Shown in pieces: positions 37,504 to 48,334 of a stretch of 64,000 nucleotides of DNA. Each line of letters begins with the position of its first letter. Position 1 is the first letter of the stretch. The stretch is from Anastatus disparis. Lineage: Eukaryota; Arthropoda; Insecta; Hymenoptera; Eupelmidae. The notes under the pieces are model-generated. The model made no database searches. It was not told the DNA's origin and saw only the letters and a list, made by a program, of their open reading frames with translations. The position numbers and the translations under genes are program-made. The stretch is taken from assembly GCA_017163975.1 (NCBI GenBank), contig JAFFSR010000292.1, positions 1,929,501 to 1,993,500 of the forward strand, read 5' to 3'.

Positions 37504-39098
37504 TGCAACATCTTCTGGTCTCAAAGCAATAGTATTATGAGATATATTCACAATTCTTTTTATTGGAAAATTATTATACATTTCTTCTATATTAATTAAT
37601 TTACAAAGCACATATTCATTATGAGTAAGCTGATCAACAATGAATGCATTTAACTGAACGTACTGATTAACATTGGCGATTGCGTACGAATTATCAGATC
37701 TTAATCGTTCCCTTTTAGCGGAAATATAAAGGCAATTACTTATCACCATCTTACTATAAGTTCTACATTGTTCCGATAACTGCAATCGATCTATCCATCT
37801 CTGTTTTGTTGGTCGATTAGGACCAAAATATCTAGCATTGTTTAAGGTAACAGAAAATATTAAGTGTTTATTTTCAAGATGAAAAATGTATGAGTGGACT
37901 AATGAATGTGGCATTGTATCAATATGTTCACGCAATATTAACTCCGCTTGGCTTATACTGATTGACTTGCATATCTGATGTATTACTCCTTTAGCAGCAT
38001 GTATTTTTCGTAATAATTTACCGTTTCCATTTTCAAAACAGTATCCACTGTGGGCCCACACTGGTCCCCAATCAATTACACTTTGGGTTAAATGCAATAA
38101 TTGATGTACGTTGTAAGTCATTGAAGATCTGTGCATGATTAATATTATTTTGATTTAATAAGTATAAGCCCTCAACTAGAAGTGCCCTGTGCTGCACAAA
38201 AATATCCATGTGAGGTATACAAGAGCAGGAATACTGTAATACAGTAACCAATTCTCCCATTCTCTAGCTTTCCACCATCTTCTTTCTCTTATGCTGCGTG
38301 AAAGTCGTGTGATTTGATTTGGAGATTTTATTTTCTTTATGAAGTTGTCAATGTCTTTTATCTCATTATTAGTTAAAGAATATAACATATTGCTTGAGTC
38401 TACCCAATCTGAAATGAATTGTTCTGCAACGCCGAGAGCAACATTATGCATACTGTCTGGTACGAAGCCAGTTATAATGTTGAAATGATTCAAATTAATG
38501 AGGCAGCTTGGGTTTTTATACCAAAAATTGGATTATGAGATCTTAAACTCTGCCGCATGTGATCAATTGTTCCGGCTTCCGTTCTGTTTGGAGGAAGTTC
38601 CTCGAGTAAAACACATTTAACAGCTCCACCTCTCAAAGTAGGCACATACACTTCTGGGTGCATGCATCAGCTACATCCGTAGTAGCCGTTATATTGAATG
38701 AGCCCTTGCATCGGAGCTCGTGCAACTGAATCAACACACGAGCATAAAGTGTAAACTTTTACATGACGAACTTCATTGTTAATCATAAAATGAACTCCTT
38801 CATTACTTAATCGATTCATTTTGTGTACAAAAGGTTTCAAAAAAGTATTCATCTTTGGTTTATCCTTCCCAAACCATAAGCCACATGTTATGGGGTTACC
38901 GTGACGTATTTTTAATGGTAATTCATTTATAACTAATTGAATTGGCCATATAGCTACTTTCGAACTATTGAAAACAGGCGAGCAATCGGTATTGAAGGTT
39001 ACTGTTATGCTGTTAGCTCTATCATGTTGAGGTAGAGAACGAAAAAAATTTCTGTACAGTCTTCCATCGTTAAAATCATTTAGTGATAAAAGTTTCAT
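37492..39098 (-). pseudogene. tnp2-type (En/Spm-CACTA-like) transposase relic 1
   Basis: The conceptual protein reads in order over three or four minus-strand frames. First comes an N-terminal catalytic part (38667-39098), with FNTDCSPVFNSSK, LWFGKDKPK and CSCVDSVARAPMQGL. Next is a middle part (about 38176-38493) with GFVPDSMHNVALGV. Last is a C-terminal part (37492-38136) with MTYNVHQLLHL and CFENGNGKLL. These are the landmark blocks of the tnp2/Transposase_21 family. The two Asp residues in FNTD and CVDS are candidate DDE residues. It is broken: a TGA replaces the expected Trp after YYGCS, and frame changes occur near 38500 and 38150-38250. The expected N-terminal zinc-finger region is not seen; it may lie on another exon. 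The 3' end runs into giant inverted repeat 1, and a BEN-like gene starts on the opposite strand just beyond 39100. Confidence 0.85.
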
Positions 39099-39129
39099 GA
39101 TTTACAAATCTTTCATTAACTATATTATC

Positions 39130-39640
39130 GTAATGAACGATATGTTGCTTCAATTAATTCACCGAAATCTAAAATTTCTTCAGATCATCATTTAGGTAAT
39201 TTCTTTTTTTTATGAATCATGTAATAATACTAAATAGTTATAATATTAATTTACATTACAGGTGATAAAATAAATAAATACAAATCAAAAGTCAATAAAA
39301 AAAATTGTAGGTTAAATGAAAATGCTCAAGGTGTGGCTAATTCACCAAAATTGCAAATTTCTCCAGATCTTCATTCAGGTATTTCATTTATTTTTATTAA
39401 TCCTATAATACTGATATGTAGTTATTATATTAATTTATATTGTGTAGATAACAGTGAATTAAAATCAAAAGTTCATACAAGAAACAGCGGGTTCAATGAA
39501 AGTCCTCAAGATGTGATTGATCCATCAAAATCTCCAATTTCTCCTAACCTTCATTTAGGTATTTCTTTTTTTTATTATTCATATAATACTGATAAGTAGT
39601 CATTATATCAATTAACATTGTAGGTGATAACACAATGGAG
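39130..39640 (+). repeat. Tandem array of exon-intron units
   Basis: Coding-like pieces end at 39195, then run 39262-39378 (117 nt), 39448-39558 (111 nt) and from 39624. They are separated by introns of about 65-70 bp with AG and GT borders (CATTTAG|GTAATTTC, ACAG|GTGATAA, TCAG|GTATTTC, TGTAG|ATAAC, TTAG|GTATTTC, TGTAG|GTGAT). All exons are phase 1-1, so adding or losing a unit keeps the frame. Encoded peptides are alike: NSPKLQISPDLHSG and PSKSPISPNLHLG. The third unit degenerates to a TGA after ISQNKS. These probably are upstream exons of the BEN-like gene that follows. Confidence 0.65.
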
Positions 39641-39850
39641 ATAAGCCAAAACAAGAGTTGATACAAAAATACTCCAATTATTACAAGTCCAACATGTGCC
39701 AAAACAGGCAAAAAAAATCAAAGTACAAAAAAAAATTAGACTTTGATAAACTTTCATGTAAATATATTCTTTATTACAATTTAAAATATTATTTTCAATT
39801 TTATTATTATAAATATTGTACTTATAAATTTAAAAATTATTTACAGGTTC

Positions 39851-40087
39851 TTGGGAAAATTCTTTGATAGACATTTATCTAAAAAAAAGGAGGCGTCGTG
39901 GGACTGGCCGATACTTCCGATATATATAAAACTAGAAGTCAAATTTTTTATAAACTGTTTTTCTCATTATGCTTTAAAAAATTTAATTAATTATGTTTCC
40001 GTTAGTCTATACGAAAATTTTCTAGTTTCTCAAAAAAATATCGAAATGACAATCCAAAATTTACGAAAAATTTTTCGTAAAAAATAA
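39851..40087 (+). pseudogene. Possible degraded exons between the array and the BEN-like gene
   Basis: After an AG at about 39846 the sequence encodes SWENSLIDIYLKKRRRRG in one frame. A later frame ends NIEMTIQNLRKIFRKK, which resembles the exon at 41168 of the BEN-like gene (IDMTISIKKLRKVYKK). They look like duplicated and decayed copies of 3' exons. The frame is not continuous and no confident gene model is possible. Confidence 0.35.
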
Positions 40088-40559
40088 TTTTAAATGAAAC
40101 AAAGAATAAAAAGTTAAAAAGAAATTAAATAGATAACCATTTGTTTTGAGTAAATTTTTTTGTTAACTCATAATAAAATGTTAATGATTACTATACGAAG
40201 TGTATAGGGTTACCCGATGAAACAAAGAAAACAGTACCCTTTGTGTTTACCTATAACGTTCTAATATATGATACTCCAATTTTACTGTGTATATAATTAT
40301 ATAATATATAACACCACACACACACCTACAGCAAATCTGTATTCAACGCACCCACTTGTGTATATACTATTCTTAACGGAATGAGAAAAAAAAAAAAAGA
40401 ATTCAAGTTTTGTGTGTTTAGATTTGGCCCCTTCATTTCGTACATTCACCTGGGTGACATTTGGGACTGCGATTTTTATACATTTAGTGCCCCTGCCGTA
40501 ACGTCGCGTAAGAAGCATAGCTTCAAAAAGAACAAAAAATGATCGTCATGCAAAAGAAA

Positions 40560-41438
40560 AAGAAGACTCACATTCACCCAATAATGAAAAAATAAAAGAG
40601 AAAATGTGAAAAAACAAAAAATCAGTTTTAAAAAACAAAAATTTTAATGAAAGTGATGGCTCATCCAGCGATTTAGCAATCAACAGTGAGAAAAGAAAAA
40701 AAAGAGAGAGAAGTTGCAAAAACCAAAAAATAGTGATTCAGAATATGATTCTGAGAACTTTGAGAGTTCTAGTCATAAAAATTTTTCACCGTGGTACGAA
40801 ACTGTGAATGATAAATTGGTACGTTTCTTTTTACTATTAATTTATAAATATTACTATGTAAGTCATTTTTTAAAATGTTTAATATTTCAGGTGAAAATGT
40901 TCCATTTGAAACATGATGTATCAATTAAATACAGTGACTGGAATATTTTAAAATGTACAGATAATATTCAAAAATATCTTAAAATACTTGCTACAACAAT
41001 TTGGCAAGAATATCATTTGGTTAATAGAGCTGTAAATCTTAAAAAATCAAAAGATAGACTGGAGAACAGGTCTCCTAGAAAACAACTAACGCCTCAAAAG
41101 AAAGCAGCTTTCAGAAGTACGTTTCCATCACTTGAATGACGTTGTTAAATAAATATTTTTATTTCAGAAACATACTTTCAAAAAATTGACATGACAATAT
41201 CCATAAAGAAATTAAGAAAAGTTTATAAAAAACAATGGAAAAGGCATCTTGGAATATTCATAAACTACTTTATTCAAAAAAAGATGTCATAAAGGTATTT
41301 TTCAATCACTATATATTTTTCTAAAACAATAAAAATATAAATAAATTAATTATTATAGAATAATAAATTTTATTATTTACAGATAAAGAGAAATTCGAAG
41401 GTACCTCAACATCTGATACATGTTCAAGTACTGATTAA
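40560..41438 (+). pseudogene. BEN-domain-like gene, decayed, four exons
   Basis: The exon ending at 40818 carries a charged, K/E/S-rich stretch with SDSEYDSENFESSSHKNF. The next, 40891-41116, is the best preserved (75 codons): NIQKYLKILATTIWQ, LVNRAVNLKKS and SPRKQLTPQKKAAFR fit the C-terminal half of a BEN domain (chromatin or DNA binding). The exon from 41168 encodes TYFQKIDMTISIKKLRK, and the last piece (to a TAA at 41436) is GTSTSDTCSSTD. Introns have clean GT..AG borders, e.g. TTG|GTACGT and TTTCAG|GTGAAA. Damage: a frameshift near 40705, no ATG for the 5' exon, and a TAA before the 41295 donor. It lies head to head with transposase relic 1, so it may be the accessory gene of the same element. 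Confidence 0.55.
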
Positions 41439-41698
41439 GACAAATAAAATGAATATTTTAAAGTTTACGTTAATAGTTTAAATAAAGATTTTCTAAATGT
41501 AGTATACATTAATTAGAAGAATAAATAAATTTTTTTTTAAAAGACATTAAATACTATTTATTTGAATGATATTATTTAAAAAATCGTATCAATTAAAATA
41601 CTTAGAATTTATTGAATACGAAATTAACTTAAATAATACTCGTAAATAATTCATATTATGAAATAATGAAGATTCTTTCTAATAACTTATAATTTATT

Positions 41699-41930
41699 TT
41701 TTGACACTCCGTGTGCGAAGCTCAATTTCGAGCATGCTGTACAAAGTGACACGTGCGAAAATGGAGCTTCTTACACGTTGTGTCAAAAAATATTGTTCGA
41801 TACTCGTGCGAGAAAGTGATTTCTTCCTCGTGTGACCTTTTCACCCTCGCTTCGCTCGGGTGCAAACCACCACACGAGTAAAAAATCATTCTCACGCATT
41901 AGTATCGAAAAATACTATTATAAATCATTA
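41699..41930. repeat. Two adjacent hairpins with CTCGCTTCGCTCGG motif
   Basis: Hairpin 1: TTTTTGACACTCCGTGTGCGA with GAGCTTCTTACACG-GTGTCAAAAA. Hairpin 2: TTCGATACTCGTGCGAGAA with TTCTCACGCATTAGTATCGAA, enclosing CCTCGCTTCGCTCGGG at 41844-41859. Composition is GC-richer than the surroundings. It is probably a compound MITE. No coding capacity. Confidence 0.6.
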
Positions 41931-41984
41931 TTTTAAATGCCTTTAGTCTTAAAAATAATATTAATTAAATAATATATTATGCGT

Positions 41985-42130
41985 CAAGGCCGCAAAACGT
42001 ATCATTCTTGGCGAGTGCATGCTGAGGGGCCGAGCGTAGCGAGGCCGGTTCAGCTGCACGAGCAAGAATGATACGTTTGTGGCCGTGACTACATATATTA
42101 TTTTTTGCCCGAAGGCCGTTAAGCGGAAGC
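41985..42130. repeat. Palindromic GC-rich repeat with GAGCGTAGCGAGG
   Basis: AAAACGTATCATTCTTGGCG on the left pairs with AGCAAGAATGATACGTTT on the right around a GC-rich core containing CCGAGCGTAGCGAGG at 42030-42044. It is followed by TTTGCCCGAAGGCCG and GGGGTGGAGCCCCCA, a further small palindrome. It looks like the tip of a repeat family and shares the core word with several other elements here. Confidence 0.55.
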
Positions 42131-42898
42131 TGGGGTGGAGCCCCCATCTATAAAAAAATAATTGATAATTCTTAAAATATAAAAAAATTTATTAAAAAAA
42201 TTCGATTATAAACAATAAATAACTAATAATTCTTAAAATACAATAAAAAGATACAATAAAAAAAATTCTATTATAAAAACCACTAATAACTGTAAAATAT
42301 AAATATAAACAAATTAAATTATAAAGCTAAACTATAAAAAAAAAAATATATATTAAAAAAAAGATAGAAAAAAACGATATAAAAAACTAATAAGAAGACA
42401 AACGTTTATACGCAAACAACCCCACACATATTGAGTAGAAACATATTAAGAGCAGACAGAAAGAATTAATTCAGAATTTTCTCACTTTAAAAAAAAACTT
42501 TTTCTAAACGCTAGTGCTAGTGACACTATAAATTACGATACTTATAGACTCTAAATATATACAATCGAAAAACCTAAAAACATTAACTTCTCCTTAACCC
42601 ACCCAATTATAGTTATTTACTCATACACATACGCCCCCCCTCCCACCTACACGACTCTACCCCAATAATCCAAATACTTAGATTTCATTTTAAAATCTAT
42701 ATCATTCTTTTAAAAACCCTTAAAAGATCCTAAACACCCCCCCCACAACGTTTATAGAACCACAGGAAACTAAATCTGAATTAAAAACTGAGTGCTGAGT
42801 GTCGACTATAAATTCGAGCCTTAATCGTTGAAAAAAAGCCAGTAAAAAAATTGAACGTTGCACGTCACGCGCCTGTATTAGTTATTTAATTACTTTGA
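42131..42898. other. AT-rich region, no gene seen
   Basis: A-rich sequence with two C-runs (42625-42660 and 42730-42750). No frame, RNA or inverted repeat is supported. Confidence 0.5.
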
Positions 42899-42995
42899 GC
42901 AAGAGTCATTTGATTCTGTCGAGGGATATTTGTAGTGAGACTGTTCTATCCCCTCTCACTACAAATAATCCGAGACATATCAAGTGACTCTTGGC
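42899..42995. repeat. 97-nt near-perfect hairpin
   Basis: The left arm (GCAAGAGTCATTTGATTCTG, then TCGAGGGATATTTGTAGTGA) pairs with the right arm through TCACTACAAATAATCCGAGA and CAAGTGACTCTTGGC. Arms are about 43 nt with a loop of about 11 nt. The size and mismatches are those of a microRNA precursor, but a very small MITE would look the same. No target duplication is evident. Confidence 0.55.
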
Positions 42996-43493
42996 CATGG
43001 TGCATAAACAATTTTTCGGCTTTGGTGTCCGTATGCGGGCTTTAATCGTATAAAAAATTTCATAAACTTGATAAATTATTGATTACTTTGGACTACTAAA
43101 AATTGCAAAAATTATATTGATTTAGCAACTATTTATTAATTGTATAAAAAATTTCATAAACTTGAAAAATTATATAAGTAAAATTATAAGTGAGAAAAAT
43201 TATACATAAGTTCATTTATTTTACTGTCCTAATAATCATCACTTTCACTATTACTTGTGTAATTTTTATTTTTATTTAATAACATGAACATAATTGAAAA
43301 GTAAAATAAAATTTCCATATATAGAACAGCGAGTACTAAGAGCAAATGATTTCTATTGTTACTGCTGCTGTTATCGGCACGTCGATACATATTTGTTTTG
43401 AGATTTATTTTCAAAGATATGTGACTCATTTAGTTGGCGAGAATGAGAGCTTTGTTTTTCTTTCTTTTTCTCTATCATTGTTGTAGTCATTAA

Positions 43494-43631
43494 CCTTCTG
43501 ACATCCGGGATGACGCCATATGGCGTCATCCCATGATCGGCTCACATATACTATTCCTTAAGAAACATTTATATGGAAAATTTCGAGAAAGTTGTACTTT
43601 TTTAGTGGAAAAAATGCTGGCTGTCAGAAGG
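43494..43631. mobile_element. 138-bp piggyBac-type MITE with TTAA target sites
   Basis: TTAA at 43490-43493 and 43632-43635 flank CCTTCTGACA at the left and its exact inverse TGTCAGAAGG at the right. TTAA duplication with CC-starting ends is diagnostic of the piggyBac superfamily. Near the left end is a perfect 24-bp palindrome, GGATGACGCCAT followed by its complement (43508-43531). No transposase is encoded. Confidence 0.88.
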
Positions 43632-43635
43632 TTAA

Positions 43636-44499
43636 TGTGCGTGGCTGTTGCGTATCTGCGCAGAGGGGAAATTTTAGCATTATCCCTCCTTTTTCTTTCT
43701 GTGGTACTTTTTCTGTAGCTTGAATGTTTGGGGCTTGGACCTCCTCGACCTTTTCACGATGATTATGGCGGAGAAGGAATGATTATAGCCGAGGAGCGAG
43801 TGATTATAGTCGAGGAGCGGTCCTCCGACGGAATCAATCCTTTTACATATTTAGCGTGTTCTAATACGTTGAGGCTCGGCTATGGACACCCAAGCCAAAT
43901 ATCTATATATGTCGCGTCTCCTATATCCTAACTTTTTGCTGTCTGTTTTGAGCTTTATTCTACGTATACAGTATTTATATCACGACATGTATTCTATATC
44001 GACGATACTGTATGATGTGCATCTATAGCGCATGCGCACATCAACGATACGTTGAACTTTATATAAATGAAAAGATTTTTGAAATGATTGATAATTATAT
44101 CGCTAAGTATAAAACTTAAATTGTACTAAGCGATATTATTATCTAAAATGAAATAACGTGATATAAAAGGTGATATTAATGTGCGTTATATGTATTAAAT
44201 AATATTTATTTAATTATATGAAAGAATACTGCGAAATATGAATTTTAAAAATACAACGAATAAACAAATTAATGATTATTTAATAAAATAATTTATAATA
44301 AAATCAATTTAACAAATTTATTTATATATGAAATAATTTTTTTATTAAATTATCAAATAAGTAATGGAATAAAATCAAATAAAAAAATTTGAAATGAATT
44401 AATAATGTAAATTAAGCTTGAAATAAACCATTTTTATTGATCAAATACATAAGTGAGAATACATATGTAAATACATTTCATATAAACTTTTCTCAATGT
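43636..44499. other. No gene assigned
   Basis: The patch at 43670-43930 is GC-richer, with plus-strand frames lacking any motif. A 66-codon minus-strand frame left of the piggyBac MITE (43229-43429) has one hydrophobic stretch and an acidic tail but no recognisable relatives. The rest is AT-rich. Confidence 0.4.
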
Positions 44500-44951
44500 T
44501 TATGTATAATAATTATTAATTAGGAAGTTACGTTCAGCAAGTCTAGTTTCGTAGTGTAATAATTGCTCTTTATTACCAGGAAGATTTAAGTTGGGTTCAG
44601 GCAAATCATCTATAATCCTGTGTAAATTAAAAATTAAAATAATGAATATATTTAATGAAATTATAGAGTAATTACTTCAAATTATGTATAAATTAACATT
44701 TTACCCATTCAATCTTCTGAAATTATGTAATATTGCACAAGCTGTAATAATTTTAGCTACTTTCATGGGTTAATAATGCAATATTCTATGTTTATAAATG
44801 CATCTCCAAACATTTCCCAAAACTCCAAATAGTTGTTCTATTTTGCATCAAGTAATCACGTGTTCTTTAGTGTATAATGCACTAGGAGACCCTTCTAGTG
44901 CTCTTCTTACAGGTTTTAAGAGTATCGGAGACAGTGCGTATCCACTAACTC
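44500..44951 (-). pseudogene. HARBI1-type (PIF/Harbinger) transposase, 3' part
   Basis: Two minus-strand exons, 44951-44705 and 44617-44500, join in phase across an intron with GT..AG borders (AATGG|GTAAAA and ACACAG|GATTAT). The product has the C-terminal blocks of HARBI1-like nucleases: GVSGYALSPILLKP, then KIEQLFGVLGNVWRC with the glutamate expected to complete the DDE triad, then KIITACAILHNFRRLNG, ending RLAERNFLINNYYT before a TAA. Two stops lie in frame: a TGA before CKIEQ, where Arg is usual and a CGA-to-TGA change would explain it, and a TAA before PMKVAK. The 5' two thirds are absent; the DNA upstream has been replaced by other repeats (45187-46548). It is non-functional. Confidence 0.82.
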
Positions 44952-45186
44952 CTAAAATAAATAAAATTTGAATAAAAAATTACGTATAGGCATACATACA
45001 CACATACACAGATGTATATTGAATGCACAAAAACATATGTGTGAGTGCGTTGCGACGCTTGAATTTGGCGCGCGCTTAGACTGCTTAGCGCTCGGCCACC
45101 AGCAGCAAGTACGGGCGTTGAACCGCTACAAGGCGTTGCTCCCGCGACGAGAAAAATGAGCCTCTGTCTATATAAGTGCCGTCGGA

Positions 45187-46548
45187 TGGCTCTTTCGAGG
45201 CACTCCTTGCCTGACCGTCTGTCTGTTAGCATGTACTAGGGGGAGAACTTTGCAAGCTACAGCTGGTCTTTTCTTTTGCTCCATTGACTCTCTCAATGGA
45301 GCAATACTGCACACTGTAGGCTCATTTGCCTTGGACCTTTTCTTAGGAGACAGTGAGATGGTATCAGTCAGGCGAGCAGGTCTAGTAGACTGTCATGTAA
45401 CATTTGGCTTTTTATCCACGGATGAGCTCGTTGATGTCGCGGCTGTTAGACTTTTAGAGGGCGTAGATTCTCGATGGTTCTTGGACGTCAAAGTCCAACT
45501 TTAATATCTAAACTAAACTAACCTAACTTTGTAAGATCAAAACGAAGAATAATAATAACAAGAAGAAAATATTTATAAAAATAATTAAAGAATCAAATAA
45601 ATAAATAGTTACCTAATTAAAAAAAATAACGCATGCATTAAATTTAATTATAATAAGCAGTAAAGAAATTATAATCTTAACAATCTTAAAAATACAAAGC
45701 TAAACCTAACTCAAACTTTGAGTGACAAACGGCGGGGTAGAAGCAGGATGGATGCTGCGGAACTGGTAAATAATTATTATGACTTATTATTGTCATATGA
45801 AGATTCTTTTGAAGATTTATTCAAAAGTAAATAAAGAAAAATAATGGCTTAAGGCCTACAATAGTAATTACAACGCCAGCAGTATTTAGAAAGGCAACCA
45901 TAGACGAATAATTAATTTCAATCAAAAAAAATAAATCTTTTCCGTAAATAAGTAATCTCATAACTTGTACTGTGAAGAAATAAAAATAAAAATTCTTTAG
46001 TACTCTTTGCTGCTGGAAGGTAGCGCGTGGTGTTTAATAGCCATCTGTAATCGATCAAATGAAATAGACAAAAAAAATTAGTAATTATAAATAAAGCGGT
46101 TGACTGCGGAAGATAACGACGGAGCCTATTGTACCGATGGTAGGTGAAGCGCGACCTATAACGAACGAAGCGGTGGTTTGGTGGTAGAAAAGTTGAAAAA
46201 GGATGCCGTCCAAAGTATGACTCCTAATGCACGACACCAAGTCGAGGCTGTATAAAGTATACTCCTAGTATACAGCAGGTGAAGGTCTCTACTCTATGTA
46301 ATCTCCAAGAGATGGCTGGGGGAAACTGCATAAAATACGCAGCAGAAGGATCTCTCTATGTAAACTCCAAAGTGAGAGTAGGAAAGTATACTCCTAGTGC
46401 ACGAGAATGAGGGTAAGGAACTTGACTCTACGTCATCTCCGAGAGAGTCAATGGAGCAAAAGAAAGGACCAACTGTATCATGCAAAGTTCTCCCCCTAGT
46501 ATATGCTAACAGACGGACAGTCAGGCAAAGAGTGCCTCGAGAGAGCCA
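45187..46548. repeat. Inverted pair of 108-bp coding-like repeats
   Basis: 45187-45294 and 46441-46548 are reverse complements at about 90 percent. Read outward-in (minus at the left copy, plus at the right) both encode RESMEQKK-P followed by KVLPLV, ANR and TVRQ. Beyond the arm the left copy keeps a Ser/Thr/Lys-rich frame to about 45490 (with one TGA). The right copy is preceded by imperfect repeats with CTCTATGTAA-CTCC wording (46270-46440). This composition resembles the N-terminus of a retroelement ORF1, but I cannot name it. Between them (45500-46240) lies AT-rich DNA, with a short frame at 45750 starting MDAAELVNNYYDLLLSYEDS. Confidence 0.5.
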
Positions 46549-46599
46549 CGAGCGGCTCGAGAATAACATCACGAAAAAGAGAAAAAAAAAAAAATTTTA

Positions 46600-47785
46600 A
46601 CTTTTCGCAGAAACATTTGTAGGGGAGTGTATATTCATTATTTTTAGTCAATATTACTGAATCGTTGAACCAATGCAATAATTTTTCGCAACATTTGTAA
46701 ACACAACCGTCTTTCAAAAATCTTTTATAGCAACAACACTGATTTTTTGACAAATTTACTGGATCTGTGAATGACTCGTCTAATCTTGATATTTTGCCAC
46801 AGTACCTGTTATATCCTATCTTTTCTGTTTTCGCAGTATACCTCTTATCAAGAAAATAGCAGTTCTTCTTTACTGAAGAATTTTCTTTGATGGCAAGATG
46901 TTTATCAATCACTTTAACATTGTTTCATAGATAGATAAAACTTACATCGAATAAGACCACAACCATCCCCAATCAGCTACATTCTAAAGAATATGGATGA
47001 AATAATGGACGTTATACGTCATTGGTTCTTTGCAATAATATTATTCTGTTTGGTACACAAATCTTTTAATGAAGCCATGTGCTCTTGACTAATATGACAA
47101 ACGCGTTCAAAAGTAATGCCCAATGTTTAAAAAATTTTTCAAATATATCTTCTCCATTTTGGAGTACAGTTGAAATAAAGGATTTAATTTTTTCCACTCT
47201 CTTTATTTCTAGAATTCCCTCTCTATTATTCATCTTGACAAACGAGCTGTCTGAGTTGGTACTTTGAATTCGCTAACGAATTTAACAATTTGTTGTAAAT
47301 GGGAAATGTTGTAAGTATTGTTTGCTGTACTAATCAAATAATTAAACATTTGCTTCACAACACCCATGGCAATGCATTGCATTGTGTCGGGTAGAGAACC
47401 TTCTATGCAAAGGTGTTGCTTTTTTAAAACCTAATATGGTATTTCTGGATTCGATAGCTTTTAATATGTGTTCTAAAGAGTTTAATTCTGTTCTTTTGAA
47501 TACCTTTTAATTATTGATAGTATATTTTACACTATTATCTGATAATTATCCCGGATGTAGGCACCAGTTACATTCCCAGTATCCATCAAATTGCGCGAGT
47601 CTCTGTATAGAAGCACCCGCTATAGAATCCACGCAACAGCATAAATTATATATTTTAATATTTTTTTTAACAGCTCGCATAAAATTCGATTTCATGTACT
47701 CATTTGCGTACATAAAATATCCTATTGTATGAATTTGTTCAAAATTAATCCAGCGTGTGTGAAATAAATTTAGCGTGCACAAAAT
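46600..47785 (-). pseudogene. tnp2-type transposase relic 2
   Basis: From right to left on the minus strand: CCCVDSIAGASIQRLAQF followed by YWECNWCLHPG (47513-47700). Next come frames with RHNAMHCHG-type wording, matching the DSMHNVALGV block of relic 1, and MTYNVHYF followed by VADWGWLW (near 47020). Last is a C-terminal frame (46496-46912) with YFLDKRYTAKTEK. Block order is the same as in relic 1 at 37492-39098, and CVDSIA corresponds to its CVDSVA. Several stops and frame changes show that it is dead. Its low-coordinate end meets the inverted repeat copy at 46441-46548. The giant inverted repeat 2 lies 540 bp beyond the N-terminal side. Confidence 0.72.
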
Positions 47786-47834
47786 GAATTCAATGTACGC
47801 AAAATGAATGTAGTGTAAGTAAAATAATTAAATT

Positions 47835-48334
47835 TTATATGATCAATTTTATGTGGACAAAAAGTGACACAAAAAGTGACGCAAAATATTGCATCATAAG
47901 TTCCGTGATCATTTTCATGCGGGAATAATAATAATAATAAAAATTAGTTACATCTAAATTATCTAATAACTCTTTATCCATAAGTAACTTGGCAAATTTC
48001 TTAGACCTTAATATATTTGAAGTTGTTGGTTCTCTTTTGCAACTTAAAGTTTTCATATTACGTAAAAGTATACCTTCAAAGGTATTACTACACTTTTACA
48101 ATTTTCAATTTTGATTTTTTTCTTTATCTCTTGATAAATTTTATCATAATTATTTTGACAATCTTGAATGCTTTTAAACAATATACCACATAATTTAGAA
48201 TTACGTAATCTCAATCTAAATTTGAAAATACTTTCACTATCGTAGCTCGTCAAGGGCACATAGTTGACTAAATAAGGCCACCTCAGATAAAATTGCAGGC
48301 AACTCCAATCACTACTGATCCGGCTATAGTCCAA
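47835..48334 (-). other. Two unrecognised minus-strand frames between relic 2 and giant inverted repeat 2
   Basis: Frames at 48334-48053 (93 codons, with WPYLVNYVPLTSYDS) and 48056-47835 (73 codons, starting MKTLSCKREPTTSN) have a more protein-like mix than the noise frames. They abut each other and could be 5' exons of relic 2 or part of the inverted-repeat element. The upper frame starts inside the shared border word of giant inverted repeat 2. I recognise no domain. Confidence 0.3.

Noticed and set aside
45060..45160. tRNA-like A-box (TGGCCGAGCG) and B-box (GGTTCAACGCC) words on the minus strand
   Set aside because: They occur in the wrong order (B box upstream of A box) and no arms pair. 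Probably chance in a GC-richer patch or a scrambled SINE piece.
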